A stretch of DNA of 64,000 nt from Oscillospiraceae bacterium Marseille-Q3528 (GTDB lineage Bacteria; Bacillota; Clostridia; Lachnospirales; Lachnospiraceae): the NCBI GenBank assembly GCA_018223385.1, contig JAGTTR010000007.1, positions 77,152 through 141,151 of the forward strand, in the 5' to 3' direction. Positions 25,505 through 35,246 of the stretch are shown piece after piece. Numbering within the stretch: the stretch's first letter is position 1; every line of letters starts with the position of its first letter. A program made the translations under genes and the position numbers. The notes beneath the pieces are model-generated. The model made no database searches and was not told where the DNA came from. It saw nothing but the letters and a program-made list of their open reading frames with translations.

Positions 25505-25607
25505 CCCCTGGCAGGAAATAAATGATATCTTCCCTACATGGCTTTCCAGGTTTTCATTCACTGGTTGCTATAGAGGGACATATTGAGGTTTCCTGTCAGG
25601 GGTTTTT
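25505..25607 (+). terminator. Terminator with a long loop after the SDR gene
   Basis: CCCCTGGCAGGAAA pairs with TTTCCTGTCAGGGG (14 positions, one G-U), with five T afterwards. The loop of about 70 bases is long for a terminator and might hold further structure. Confidence 0.7.
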
Positions 25608-25801
25608 CTGTCTGGACGGTCAGCAAACGGGCCAAATTACACCGGCGGATGGAATGTTGATGCAGAATGGATGGTGCGGAATGATAGGAAAAGGATGGAA
25701 AAACCATCCCGTCTGTGTTAGAATGCAAAGAAGTAACATGACGGGGAACAAAGACAGAAGCGTGCGCAAAGTGCGTCATGAATGACAGGAGGAAACACTG
25801 C

Positions 25802-26857
25802 ATGGAACAGGGAACACAGCCGGAGCACAAGCGGCGGGTGCGCTATAAAGGAAAATATCCGAAGAAATTTGAGGAAAAATATAAGGAACTGCAGCCGGAA
25901 AAATATCAGGACACGGTGGCCCATGTGATCAGCAAGGGCAATACCCCGGCGGGGATGCACATTTCCATTATGGTAAAGGAGATCCTGGATTTTCTCGATA
26001 TCCAGCCGGGGCAGACAGGATTTGATGCCACGTTAGGGTATGGGGGCCACACGAAAGCCATGCTGGAATGCCTGAAAGGACAGGGACATATGTATGCCAC
26101 GGACGTGGACCCGGAGGAGTCTGCTCGGACGAAAAAACGGCTGGAAGACCTGGGCTTCGGGGAGGATATGCTGACCATCCGCCTGCAGAATTTCTGTACG
26201 GTGGATGAGATCGCCAGAGAGGCCGGGGGCTTTGATTTCCTGTTGGCAGACCTTGGCGTGTCTTCCATGCAGATCGACAATCCGAAGCGGGGCTTTTCTT
26301 TCAAGGTGGACGGGCCGCTGGATCTGCGGCTGAACCAGGAGGCGGGCATCAGCGCGGCGGAGCGGCTGGATACCATTTCCCGGGAGGAACTGGCCGGAAT
26401 GCTCTATGAAAATTCTGATGAGCCCTATTGTGAAGAGCTGGCGGCGGCCATCACCGGACAGATCCGCAAAGGGCACCGCATCGACACCACGGAGAAGCTG
26501 CGGGCGGTTATTGAACAGACGCTGTCCTTCCTGCCGGAAAAGGAGCGGAAGGAGGCAGTGAAAAAGACGTGCCAGCGCACGTTCCAGGCGCTGCGCATCG
26601 ACGTGAACCATGAGTTTGAGGTGCTGTATGAATTTATGGAAAAGCTGCCCACGGTGCTGAAGCCGGGCGGCAGGGCGGCCATCCTCACCTTCCATTCCGG
26701 GGAGGATCGACTGGTGAAGCAGGCGTTGAAGGATGGCTACCGGGCGGGCGTCTATTCCGCCTATGCGAAGGATGTGATCCGGCCCTCGGCCCAGGAGTGC
26801 GTGCAGAATCCCAGAGCCCGTTCCACCAAGATGCGGTGGGCCGTTCGCGCAGAGTAA
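25802..26857 (+). CDS. 16S rRNA m4C1402 methyltransferase RsmH, N-terminally extended paralogue
   Basis: A 351-residue RsmH/MraW-family protein: FDATLGYGGHTKAML AdoMet loop, the ATDVDPE acidic loop, LLADLGVSS, GFSFKVDGPLDLR, and the C-terminal FHSGEDRLVK. Canonical RsmH has about 310 residues and starts close to the H(I/V)xVM motif; here about 45 basic residues precede it. The gene is not beside ftsL or other division genes, so it may be a second copy. ATG 25802 follows AGGAGGAAACACTGC; an earlier ATG has no ribosome site. Confidence 0.9.
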   Translation: MEQGTQPEHKRRVRYKGKYPKKFEEKYKELQPEKYQDTVAHVISKGNTPAGMHISIMVKEILDFLDIQPGQTGFDATLGYGGHTKAMLECLKGQGHMYATDVDPEESARTKKRLEDLGFGEDMLTIRLQNFCTVDEIAREAGGFDFLLADLGVSSMQIDNPKRGFSFKVDGPLDLRLNQEAGISAAERLDTISREELAGMLYENSDEPYCEELAAAITGQIRKGHRIDTTEKLRAVIEQTLSFLPEKERKEAVKKTCQRTFQALRIDVNHEFEVLYEFMEKLPTVLKPGGRAAILTFHSGEDRLVKQALKDGYRAGVYSAYAKDVIRPSAQECVQNPRARSTKMRWAVRAE

Positions 26858-27050
26858 AGCGGATGTTTGGAAAAACAGAGCGGATGACTGAATTCTGCGC
26901 ATATCCAGAACAGTATGGATCAGCGAAAGCAAATGCGCACCTGATATAGCGGTTTTGGGGAAGAAGGAAAGTCAATGTGAGGTACATCTGTAAATAGTAA
27001 TCATTGATAGAAATAGTAAAAGTGAGAAACAAAGAGAGAAGATAAAATAG

Positions 27051-28205
27051 ATGAACGGAAAACAAACAACAGAGAAACTGGCGGTATTGTCCCTGTCGCT
27101 GATGCTGACTTCGGCCTATGCGGTATCCACGGTACTGCCGCAGATGCTGGGATTTTTTGACGGCTACCGGCGGGATCAGGTGGAGCTTCTGATCTCGGTA
27201 CCGTCCTTTGCGGTGACGGCGATGATCATCCTGAATGCGTGGCTGGCCCGGCTGCTCAGGGAGCGGATGGCCATTGTCACCGGCCTGTTGCTGCTGACGC
27301 TGGGCGGCATTGCACCGGTGTTTACCAGCAGCTACTGGCTCATCTTCGGTTCCCGGATCCTGCTGGGGACAGGAATTGGGATGATCAACGCCCGGGCCAT
27401 CAGTATCATCAGTGAGCGATATCAGGGGCAGGAAAAATCCGCCCTTCTGGGATACCGAGGCTCTGCCGAGGTGCTGGGCAATGCGCTGATGACGCTGGCT
27501 GCGGGGCAGCTGTTAAAAATCCGCTGGAACGCCGCGTTCTGGGTGTACGCCCTGGGTTTTGGTATTCTGGTGCTGTACCTGCTGTTTGTGCCGGTGAAGG
27601 CACCTGCCGGGATTTCCCACGCAGAAGAGACAGAGATCAGACAGAAATCTTTTTCCGGGAGAGAGTTTCTTTTCACCCTGCCCTACGCGCTGCTGGGATT
27701 TACGGTGATCTGTATCAACGTTTCTAACACCATGCGCATTCCCACGCTGGTGCTGGAAAAACAGTTTACCACGGAATCCGGTGCCAGTGTGATCTTAAGC
27801 GTCATGCTGGCCATGGGCATTTTTTCAGGCTTAAGTTTCGGGCGGCTGCAGAAGCTGTTCCGGGAAAAACTGACGGCCATCAGTATGCTGCTGGTGGGAC
27901 TGGGGCTGCTGCTCATCGCGCTGGCGGGCAATCTGGCGCTGGTGGTGGCAGGGGCCGTTCTCTGCGGATTTTTCTACACAGTGGTGCTGACGTGCATCTT
28001 CAATACCGTTTCTGACCGGCTGCCGCTGGCACTGGTGAATACGGCCACTTCGGAAGTGCTGGTGGGCTGCAACCTGGGGGCGGCGTTGGCTCCGGTGGTG
28101 CTGCGGGTGATCGGTTTTTGCAGCGGCGCTTCCGTTGCTCCGTTTTTTGCCTACGCGGTGGCAGCGGCGATCATTGGAGGAATACTGTTTATGAAGCGAG
28201 GGTGA
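27051..28205 (+). CDS. Major facilitator superfamily transporter
   Basis: A 384-residue polytopic protein with about 12 hydrophobic segments and the MFS loop after segment 2 (WLARLLRERM) and a corresponding one near residue 265. The profile fits drug or small-metabolite exporters of the CynX/NarK-like groups, but no substrate can be given. Its last codons form part of the terminator stem that follows. Confidence 0.85.
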   Translation: MNGKQTTEKLAVLSLSLMLTSAYAVSTVLPQMLGFFDGYRRDQVELLISVPSFAVTAMIILNAWLARLLRERMAIVTGLLLLTLGGIAPVFTSSYWLIFGSRILLGTGIGMINARAISIISERYQGQEKSALLGYRGSAEVLGNALMTLAAGQLLKIRWNAAFWVYALGFGILVLYLLFVPVKAPAGISHAEETEIRQKSFSGREFLFTLPYALLGFTVICINVSNTMRIPTLVLEKQFTTESGASVILSVMLAMGIFSGLSFGRLQKLFREKLTAISMLLVGLGLLLIALAGNLALVVAGAVLCGFFYTVVLTCIFNTVSDRLPLALVNTATSEVLVGCNLGAALAPVVLRVIGFCSGASVAPFFAYAVAAAIIGGILFMKRG

Positions 28206-28225
28206 TTCGTTCATCTTCGCTTTTT
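28196..28225 (+). terminator. Terminator overlapping the end of the MFS gene
   Basis: GCGAGGGTGA pairs with TCATCTTCGC (10 positions with G-U) around TTCGT, followed by five T. The MFS stop codon lies in the stem. Confidence 0.75.
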
Positions 28226-28259
28226 GGTGTATTTTGCAGGCTTTCCGGGCGGTTTTTTC

Positions 28260-28287
28260 TTGCATTTTTGGCGATCTGTAGTATAAT
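28260..28287 (+). promoter_or_regulatory. Promoter of the peptide ABC transporter operon
   Basis: TTGCAT (28260-28265), 16 bases, and TATAAT (28282-28287), 52 bases before the start of the binding-protein gene. Confidence 0.65.
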
Positions 28288-28339
28288 GATGGGGACAATC
28301 TAATAATGAGAGAATATTAGAAGAATGAGGTATTCAATT

Positions 28340-29920
28340 ATGAAAAAGAAATCCGTGAAAAGGATTCTCTCAGGAGTAATGGTACTCGCTGTATCTATTG
28401 CACTCTGCGCATGCGGAGGCGACAAGAACGCAGACAAAGATGCTGCTAATAATTCTCAGGAAACAGCAGAAGACACGACGGAAGAGAAGTCGGAGGATTC
28501 TGCGGCAGGTGAACCAACACAGGGTGGAAGTGTCGTAGTCGGTATGACACAGGACCTGGTTAGTCTTGACCCCCATGCAGTAACGGACGCAGGAACTAGA
28601 AATGTTGTATTCAACCTTTATGAAGGACTGGTAAAAGCAACGCCGGCCGGTGAACTGGCCCCGGCAGTGGCAAGTGATTACACGATTTCCGATGATGCAA
28701 AGGTATATACCTTTACACTCAGAGATGGTGTGACCTTCCATGATGGCAGTGCGGTTACCGTGGATGACATTAAGTATTCTATCGAACGTTATGCGGAGGA
28801 ACAGGGCGATTCCTCCGCTTTTTCTATTGTAGACGAGGTGGTAACCCCGGATGACAAGACAGTGGAGGTTCATCTGAAGGAGGCAAATTCAGAGTTTATC
28901 TCTGAACTGACTCTGGGAATCATTCCGGCATCCAATGAGGATCCGGCAGGAACCCCTGTCGGAACCGGCCCCTTCAAGTTTGTATCTTACACACCGGGAC
29001 AGAATATTGTTCTGGAGAGATATGACGGATACTGGGGTACGCCGGCTTATCTGGATCAGGTGACCTTTAAATTTGTGGCAGATGTGGAGACTGCGTTCAC
29101 AGAGCTGCAGGCAGGCACCCTGGATATCCTGAATTATCTGACGGCCGATCAGGTGAGTGTTCTCAGTGATGACTTTACCATTGTGGACGGCAGCATGAAT
29201 CTGGTACATGCGCTGTATCTGAACAATGATTATGAACCACTGTCCAACCCGCTTGTCCGCCAGGCACTGAATTACGCTGTTGACCGTGCATCCATCAATG
29301 ACTTCCTGTTCGGTGGCGCCAGTCATCTCATTGGCACCCATATGCTGCCGGCGCTGGAGAGATACTACAACGCAGATACGGAAGGTCTTTACAGCTATGA
29401 TCCGGAGAAGGCAAAGGAGCTGCTGGCCGAAGCTGGCTATGCAGATGGATTTGAACTGTCTATCATGGTTCCCAGCGCTTACAGCCAGCATGTGAGCACC
29501 GCTGAGATCATTGTAGAGAATCTGAAGGCAGTAGGGATTGATGCAAAGCTGGATCTGGTAGAATGGAGCACCTGGCTGTCTGAATGCTATCAGGGCAGAA
29601 AATATGAGGCAACCGTTATCGGTGTGGACGGTAAGCTGGCTCCCAGCGACTGGCTGACCAAGTATGTGAGCACAGATGCCAAGAACTTTATGAATTACAA
29701 GAGCGACAAATTTGATGAACTGTTTGCACAGGCCAAAGCAACGGTGGATGATACCGAGAAGGCCAATCTGTACAAAGAGGCAGAGATGGTACTGGCAGAG
29801 GATGCTGTCAATGTATTCATCGAGGATCCGGCCGACTTTGTTGCTGTGAACAGCAAGCTGGCAGGCTATCAGTTCTATCCGATCGCCGCACAGGATATGT
29901 CCTGTGTATATTATAAGTAA
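28340..29920 (+). CDS. Peptide/nickel-type ABC transporter substrate-binding lipoprotein
   Basis: A 526-residue lipoprotein: basic start, hydrophobic segment, lipobox LCAC, then an acidic linker of about 40 residues. The mature part is a family 5 solute-binding protein with the DGVTFHDGSAVTVDDIKYS region typical of DppA/OppA/NikA and a C-terminal NVFIEDPADFVA end. It captures oligopeptides, dipeptides or a related ligand outside the membrane. ATG 28340 follows GAGG by 9 bases. It is the first gene of a complete five-gene importer. Confidence 0.92.
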   Translation: MKKKSVKRILSGVMVLAVSIALCACGGDKNADKDAANNSQETAEDTTEEKSEDSAAGEPTQGGSVVVGMTQDLVSLDPHAVTDAGTRNVVFNLYEGLVKATPAGELAPAVASDYTISDDAKVYTFTLRDGVTFHDGSAVTVDDIKYSIERYAEEQGDSSAFSIVDEVVTPDDKTVEVHLKEANSEFISELTLGIIPASNEDPAGTPVGTGPFKFVSYTPGQNIVLERYDGYWGTPAYLDQVTFKFVADVETAFTELQAGTLDILNYLTADQVSVLSDDFTIVDGSMNLVHALYLNNDYEPLSNPLVRQALNYAVDRASINDFLFGGASHLIGTHMLPALERYYNADTEGLYSYDPEKAKELLAEAGYADGFELSIMVPSAYSQHVSTAEIIVENLKAVGIDAKLDLVEWSTWLSECYQGRKYEATVIGVDGKLAPSDWLTKYVSTDAKNFMNYKSDKFDELFAQAKATVDDTEKANLYKEAEMVLAEDAVNVFIEDPADFVAVNSKLAGYQFYPIAAQDMSCVYYK

Positions 29921-29964
29921 TATCAGGAAAAAAGAAGAAATTTAAAAAGACCGTGGAGGTAACT

Positions 29965-30912
29965 ATGAAATACGTTGGAAAAAGATTTATTACTCTCATT
30001 ATCACATTGTTGTGTATTTCAGCGGTTACCTTCGCGGCTTTTTCTGTCATTCCGGGCAATGCGTCGCTGACGCGGCTGGGAACAGACGCCACACCGGAGC
30101 AGGTGGCGGCCCTGGAGCATGAACTGGGGCTGGATCAGCCGGTGACAACCCGTTACATCCAATGGATCTCCGGTGTCGTGCGCGGAGACTTTGGTATGTC
30201 CTACAAGTACGATAATACAACGGTGGCAAGTCTTCTGACTTCCCGCCTTGCGGTCACGGTTCTGCTGGCCGCCATGTCCTTTTTACTGATTCTGATCGTA
30301 TCGATCCCGTTGGGGATCCTTTCGGCTCGCTTTTCGGGGAAATTCCCGGATGCGGCCATCAATATCATTACGCAGATAACAATGGCGATCCCGTCGTTTT
30401 TTCTCGGGATCATCCTTACTTATATATTTGGCCTGGTGCTGAAATGGTTTCAGCCGGGCAAATTCGTGCAGCTGGATGAAAGCTTTTCCGGCTGTGTCAG
30501 ATATCTGATCTTTCCGGCTATTGCCGTGGCCCTGCCGAAGATCGCCATGGTCGTAAAGTTCCTGCGCAATTCTGTCCTGAGCGAGATGGGACAGGATTAT
30601 GTGCGGACGGCTTACAGCCGGGGCAACAATGACCGTGCCGTGTTGTACCGGCATGTGTTGAAGAATGCATTCATCCCGGTGGTTACTTTTATGGCGCTGA
30701 TCATCGCGGAGATCCTGGCGGGCAGCATCATTGTAGAGCAGGTGTTTTCCGTGCCGGGTGTGGGCAGACTGCTGATCACAGCCATCTCAGACCGGGATTA
30801 TCCGGTGGTGCAGGCCATTGTCACCTATGTGACGGCATTGGTGGTGATCATCAATTTCCTGGTGGATGTTGTGTATCAGCTCATCGATCCGCGGGTGCGC
30901 ATGGGAGCCTAG
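29965..30912 (+). CDS. ABC transporter permease, DppB/OppB type
   Basis: A 315-residue membrane protein with six hydrophobic segments. The N-terminal segment is followed by a periplasmic-type domain (NASLTRLGTDATPEQVAAL), and the EAA loop (RTAYSRGNNDRAVLYRHVLKNA) contacts the ATPases. ATG 29965 follows GGAGGT. It pairs with the next gene to form the channel. Confidence 0.93.
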   Translation: MKYVGKRFITLIITLLCISAVTFAAFSVIPGNASLTRLGTDATPEQVAALEHELGLDQPVTTRYIQWISGVVRGDFGMSYKYDNTTVASLLTSRLAVTVLLAAMSFLLILIVSIPLGILSARFSGKFPDAAINIITQITMAIPSFFLGIILTYIFGLVLKWFQPGKFVQLDESFSGCVRYLIFPAIAVALPKIAMVVKFLRNSVLSEMGQDYVRTAYSRGNNDRAVLYRHVLKNAFIPVVTFMALIIAEILAGSIIVEQVFSVPGVGRLLITAISDRDYPVVQAIVTYVTALVVIINFLVDVVYQLIDPRVRMGA

Positions 30913-30924
30913 GAGGAACGTAAG

Positions 30925-31731
30925 ATGAAGAAAAAGAAAAACTGGAGTTTGCTCATCGGTTGTATTCTGGGTGGCGGCATACTGCTTCTGGCAGTGATCG
31001 GGCAATTCTGGACGCCCTATGATCCCACGGCCATGAATGCGATGTTGAAAAATCAGGCGCCTACCATGGCGCATATCATGGGAACGGACAACTTCGGCAG
31101 AGATATTTTCAGCCGGATCATGAGCGGCGCATGGACAACCTGTTTCGTGGCGGTCTGCACGGTTTTCATCGGTGCAGCCATCGGAACTGTCATCGGTGCG
31201 GTGACAGGATATGTTGGCGGGGTACTGGACAATGTGATCATGCGGATCAATGACGTCATTTTATCGTTTCCCAGTGTGTTGCTGGCGCTGGTGTTGATCA
31301 GTCTACTGGGATCTGGCAAAAGAAACATTATTCTTGCTTTAGGAATTGTTTTCATTCCCAGCTTTGCCCGGATTGTGCGCAGCGAATTCATTCGCCTGAA
31401 GCAGCAGGACTTCGTGTGGAGCGCAAGGATCATGGGGGCAGGACCACTGCGGATCATGTTTGTACACATTTTGCCGAACAGCTTTGTGAGTATGCTGACG
31501 GCGGCAGCCATCGGCTTTAACAATGCAGTGCTGGCGGAGGCCAGCATGAGCTATCTGGGGTTGGGCGTACAGCCTCCGGAGACCAGCCTTGGCCGGATGC
31601 TCTATGATGCCCAGGCGTATCTGTATCTGGATCCGTGGTATGCGGTTTTTCCGGGTATTACCATTATCTGTATCGTACTGGGATTTGCGCTGATCAGCGA
31701 AGGCCTGCGTGCAAAATCTGTGAAGAAATAA
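30925..31731 (+). CDS. ABC transporter permease, DppC/OppC type
   Basis: A 268-residue membrane protein, 12 bases after its partner. It has the N-terminal HIMGTDNFGRDIFSRI motif of the DppC group, six predicted segments, and an EAA loop ending in FVHILPNSF. It forms the other half of the channel. Confidence 0.93.
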   Translation: MKKKKNWSLLIGCILGGGILLLAVIGQFWTPYDPTAMNAMLKNQAPTMAHIMGTDNFGRDIFSRIMSGAWTTCFVAVCTVFIGAAIGTVIGAVTGYVGGVLDNVIMRINDVILSFPSVLLALVLISLLGSGKRNIILALGIVFIPSFARIVRSEFIRLKQQDFVWSARIMGAGPLRIMFVHILPNSFVSMLTAAAIGFNNAVLAEASMSYLGLGVQPPETSLGRMLYDAQAYLYLDPWYAVFPGITIICIVLGFALISEGLRAKSVKK

Positions 31732-31749
31732 CCAGGGAAGGGAAAAACA

Positions 31750-32553
31750 ATGGAACTTCTGAATGTAAAGGATCTTACGCTTTCTTTCTGTGAGAACGGG
31801 GAAAGACAGCAGGTGGTGGATCATGTGTCATTTGGTGTGCAGCAGGGAGAAATTTTAGGGATTGTGGGAGAGTCCGGATCCGGAAAAAGTATGGTGGTAC
31901 ACTGTATCATGGGACTGCGCAAGCGTGATCAGGTGATTGACAGCGGCAGCGTCACCTTTGACGGGAAAGAACTGTTTTCCCTTACGGCGGAGGAGATGCG
32001 GGGGCTGCAGGGGCAGGATATGAGCATCGTGTTTCAGGAGCCCATGACTTCCCTCAATCCGGTGATGAAAATTGGCCCTCAGGTGGAGGAAAGCCTGTTC
32101 ATTCACCAGAAGGAGCTGTCGGCAGCGGAGCGGAAGGCGAGAGCCATCCGGGCCATGAAGGATGTGGAGCTTCCCAATGCGGAGGAATTATACAACAGTT
32201 ATCCCCATGAGCTGTCCGGCGGTATGCGCCAGCGTGTCATGATCGCATCGGCCATCATCTGTAATCCGAAGCTGCTCATTGCGGACGAGGCTACAACGGC
32301 GCTGGATGTGACCATTCAGGCACAGATCATCCGGCTGCTGAAGCGGCTCAATGAGACGACAGGCATGACCATTCTGTTCATTTCCCACAACCTGCGGGTG
32401 GTGAAAGAGATCTGCAGCCGGGCTATCGTCATGAAGGACGGCCGGATCGTGGAAGAGGGAACCATCGAAGAGATTTTCCGGGCACCGAAAGAGGAGTATA
32501 CGAAGAATCTCATTGCAGCCATTCCCACGCGAAAGAAGAGGAGGAACTCCTGA
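31750..32553 (+). CDS. ABC transporter ATP-binding protein, DppD/OppD type
   Basis: A 267-residue ATPase with Walker A GESGSGKS, signature LSGGMRQR, Walker [13 protein letters not shown], and the switch His in FISHNL. The short C-terminus lacks the long Cys-rich extension of some DppD proteins. The stop overlaps the start of the next ATPase by one base. Confidence 0.93.
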   Translation: MELLNVKDLTLSFCENGERQQVVDHVSFGVQQGEILGIVGESGSGKSMVVHCIMGLRKRDQVIDSGSVTFDGKELFSLTAEEMRGLQGQDMSIVFQEPMTSLNPVMKIGPQVEESLFIHQKELSAAERKARAIRAMKDVELPNAEELYNSYPHELSGGMRQRVMIASAIICNPKLLIADEATTALDVTIQAQIIRLLKRLNETTGMTILFISHNLRVVKEICSRAIVMKDGRIVEEGTIEEIFRAPKEEYTKNLIAAIPTRKKRRNS

Positions 32554-33302
32554 TGGCAGACAGAGTACTGGAGGTAGAAGGTCTCAGTGCCTGGTATATG
32601 GTGAAGAAGACACCGTTTTCTCCAAAGGAGAAGAAGGTGGTGCTTCACGACCTGAGTTTTTATATAGAAAAAAATGAGATCCTGGGACTGGTGGGAGAGA
32701 GCGGTTGCGGCAAGTCCAGCCTGTGCAAGGTGATCCTGGGCATGCTGAACAGCTATGAAGGCACCGTGAAGCATTACACAAAGCGCCCACAGGTTGTTTT
32801 TCAGGATCCTTTTGGTTCCTTAAATCCGGTAAAACGAGTGGGCTGGATCCTGGAAGAACCGCTGCGTCTGGCAGGTGGCTATACAAAGGAAGAACGGCAG
32901 AAGAAGGTGTGTGAGATGCTGGAAGCGGTGGGGCTTTCCCCGGAGTATCGGAAACGCTATCCGAGGGAGCTGTCCGGCGGTCAGCGGCAGCGCATCAGCA
33001 TTGCAGCGGCTCTCATTTCCGGGGCAAAGTTTATCATCGCCGACGAACCGGTGTCTGCCCTGGACGTGACGGTACAGGCACAGATCCTGGATCTGCTTCT
33101 GAAATTAAAGCAGGAGTTTGGCCTGTCCATCCTGTTCATTTCCCATGATCTGAACGTGGTCTACCAGCTCTGTTCCCGGGTGTTGGTCATGCAGAAGGGG
33201 CGGATCGTGGAGCAGGGAGACATCGATGATATCTATGATCATCCGCAGGAAGCGTACACGAAGGAGCTACTGGATGCGGCCATGGCTTTTGACGAGGAGT
33301 AA
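32553..33302 (+). CDS. ABC transporter ATP-binding protein, DppF/OppF type
   Basis: A 249-residue ATPase with Walker A GESGCGKS, the Q-loop [12 protein letters not shown], signature LSGGQRQR, and Walker [13 protein letters not shown]. It forms a heterodimer with the preceding protein. truA starts 3 bases later, so the operon may read into it. Confidence 0.93.
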   Translation: MADRVLEVEGLSAWYMVKKTPFSPKEKKVVLHDLSFYIEKNEILGLVGESGCGKSSLCKVILGMLNSYEGTVKHYTKRPQVVFQDPFGSLNPVKRVGWILEEPLRLAGGYTKEERQKKVCEMLEAVGLSPEYRKRYPRELSGGQRQRISIAAALISGAKFIIADEPVSALDVTVQAQILDLLLKLKQEFGLSILFISHDLNVVYQLCSRVLVMQKGRIVEQGDIDDIYDHPQEAYTKELLDAAMAFDEE

Positions 33303-33305
33303 GGC

Positions 33306-34076
33306 ATGAATCACAATTATCGGCTGACGCTGGCCTTTGATGGCACGTCCTATCAGGGCTGGCAGCGGCAGAATTCCACGGATCAGACGATACAGGGAAC
33401 GCTGGAGCGGACATGCGCCGCTATTTTGCGGGAACCGGTGCGTCTCATCGGGAGCGGCAGGACAGATGCGGGAGTACACGCGGAAGCCATGACCGCTCAT
33501 TTTTTTACAAAGAAGCCCATTTTGGACGGAGCTGCATTCCGGCAGCTGATGAATGGCACCCTCCCGGAGGACATCCGGCTTCTGGCTATCCGCCCGGTGG
33601 CGGCAGATTTCCACAGCCGGTACAGCGCTGTGGGGAAAATTTACCGGTATCAGATCGATACGGGGGAAAAGATGGACGTATTTCGGAGAAAATATGCCTG
33701 TCACTATACGGCACCGCTGGATCTGGCGGCCATGGAGCGGGCGGCCCGGTATCTGGAGGGCACCAACGATTTTTCTTCCTTTACCATCGACCGGACGCCT
33801 GGCAAATCCAAAGTGCGCACGATCCGGGCCATCCGCATGGAGCAGCAGGGCAATCTGCTGTTGATCCGGTATGAGGGCGACGGTTTTCTATATAATATGG
33901 TAAGGATCCTGACGGGGACGCTGCTGGAGGTGGGAGACGGGCGCAAACGGGCGGAGGATATCCCGGCCATTCTGGAGAAAAAGCAGCGTGCGGCAGCCGG
34001 GTTTACGGCACCGGCCCAGGGGCTGTTTCTGGAACGGGTGCTCTATGAAGAAGCAGACATACAGGAACAGTGTTAG
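33306..34076 (+). CDS. truA: tRNA pseudouridine synthase A
   Basis: A 256-residue TruA protein with the catalytic Asp54 in SGRTDAGVHA, the IDTGEKMDVFRRKYA region and the DGFLYNMVRILTG motif. It makes pseudouridine at positions 38-40 of tRNA anticodon arms. The start lies directly after the ABC operon; in many genomes truA follows ecfT transporter genes, not a peptide importer. Confidence 0.96.
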   Translation: MNHNYRLTLAFDGTSYQGWQRQNSTDQTIQGTLERTCAAILREPVRLIGSGRTDAGVHAEAMTAHFFTKKPILDGAAFRQLMNGTLPEDIRLLAIRPVAADFHSRYSAVGKIYRYQIDTGEKMDVFRRKYACHYTAPLDLAAMERAARYLEGTNDFSSFTIDRTPGKSKVRTIRAIRMEQQGNLLLIRYEGDGFLYNMVRILTGTLLEVGDGRKRAEDIPAILEKKQRAAAGFTAPAQGLFLERVLYEEADIQEQC

Positions 34077-34133
34077 ATATATTTATGACTGAAAAAGTTT
34101 GGAAATAGTCGAAGAGAAACGGGGAGAGAACAA

Positions 34134-35228
34134 ATGGAATATCGAAAATTACCTCATGGAGAGGAACAGATCAGTGTGATCGGCATGGGTTCTTCCGTTG
34201 TGGGAGAACAGAAAGAGAAGGATATCATTCAAACAGTGGAGTATGCGCTGGAGCAGGGGGTCAATTTCTTTGATATGGCGGGCGGCCATGCTTCTATTTT
34301 TCCGGCCTACGGAAAGGCCTTGCAGGGACAGCGGGACAAAGCGCTGCTGCAGGTACATTTCGGGGCGGACTACACTTCCGGGGAATATGGATGGACGACC
34401 AGCCTGGAGGCGGTGAAGCGCTCCGTGGACTGGCAGTTGAAAATGCTGAAAACAGATTATATTGATTTTGGTTTTATCCATTGTCTGGATGAGAAGAGAG
34501 ATCTGGAGATTTATGAACGAAATGGCGTGCTGGATTATCTGCTGCAGATGAAGGAGCAGGGCGTCGTGCGCCACATCGGTCTTTCCACCCATGCGCCGGA
34601 GCTGGCCAATCTGGTGCTGGATATGGGCATTCTGGATATGCTCATGTTTTCCATCAATCCCATGTACGATTACGGGCAGGGGGATTTTGCCATCGGAAGC
34701 GGCAGTGAAAGACAGCGGCTGTACCGCCGGTGCGAGCAGGAGGGCGTGGGCATCTCTGTCATGAAGCCCTTCAATGCCGGACAGCTGCTGGATGCCAGAC
34801 AGTCGCCGTTTCATCAGGCGCTGACCGTACCCCAGTGTATCCAGTATGCGCTGGATAAGCCTGCGGTGCTGACGGTTCTTGGCGGGCCGGGGAATATCCC
34901 ACAGCTGAAGGATGCGCTGGCCTATCTGGATGCCACCCCGGAGGAACGGGATTATTCCATCATTGGTTTCTTTACCCCGGATGACGCGGTGGGCAAGTGC
35001 GTGTACTGCAGACATTGCCATCCCTGTCCGGCAGGGATGGATATCGGCCTGATCAACAAATACTACGATCTGTCTGTGCAGGGAGATATTCTGGCAACAG
35101 AGCATTATGAGACACTGGAGAAAAGGGCGTCCGACTGTATCGCCTGCGGACACTGCGACAGCCGATGTCCCTTCCAGGTAAAACAGACAGAGCGCATGCG
35201 TGAGATCGCAGCATATTTCGGATGTTAG
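34134..35228 (+). CDS. Aldo/keto reductase-type Fe-S protein 1
   Basis: A 364-residue protein with an AKR-like barrel (about 1-275) and a C-terminal ferredoxin-like part. The Cys clusters at CVYCRHCHPCP and CIACGHCDSRCP fit two [4Fe-4S] centres. The usual AKR Tyr and Lys are not seen where expected (the FDMAGGHA and LLQVHFGA regions), so the barrel may not use NADPH in the classical way. It stands directly before a second protein of the same design. Confidence 0.85.
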   Translation: MEYRKLPHGEEQISVIGMGSSVVGEQKEKDIIQTVEYALEQGVNFFDMAGGHASIFPAYGKALQGQRDKALLQVHFGADYTSGEYGWTTSLEAVKRSVDWQLKMLKTDYIDFGFIHCLDEKRDLEIYERNGVLDYLLQMKEQGVVRHIGLSTHAPELANLVLDMGILDMLMFSINPMYDYGQGDFAIGSGSERQRLYRRCEQEGVGISVMKPFNAGQLLDARQSPFHQALTVPQCIQYALDKPAVLTVLGGPGNIPQLKDALAYLDATPEERDYSIIGFFTPDDAVGKCVYCRHCHPCPAGMDIGLINKYYDLSVQGDILATEHYETLEKRASDCIACGHCDSRCPFQVKQTERMREIAAYFGC

Positions 35229-35246
35229 ATGAAGGAGGATAAGCAT

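Noticed and set aside
25522..25785. Protein-coding gene after the SDR gene
   Set aside because: The frame runs through the arms of a terminator hairpin, has no ribosome site, and its composition is not protein-like.
34149..35246. Long minus-strand gene of 365 codons
   Set aside because: It lies wholly opposite the Fe-S aldo/keto reductase, is rich in His, Gln and Leu as antisense frames are, and has no recognisable domain.
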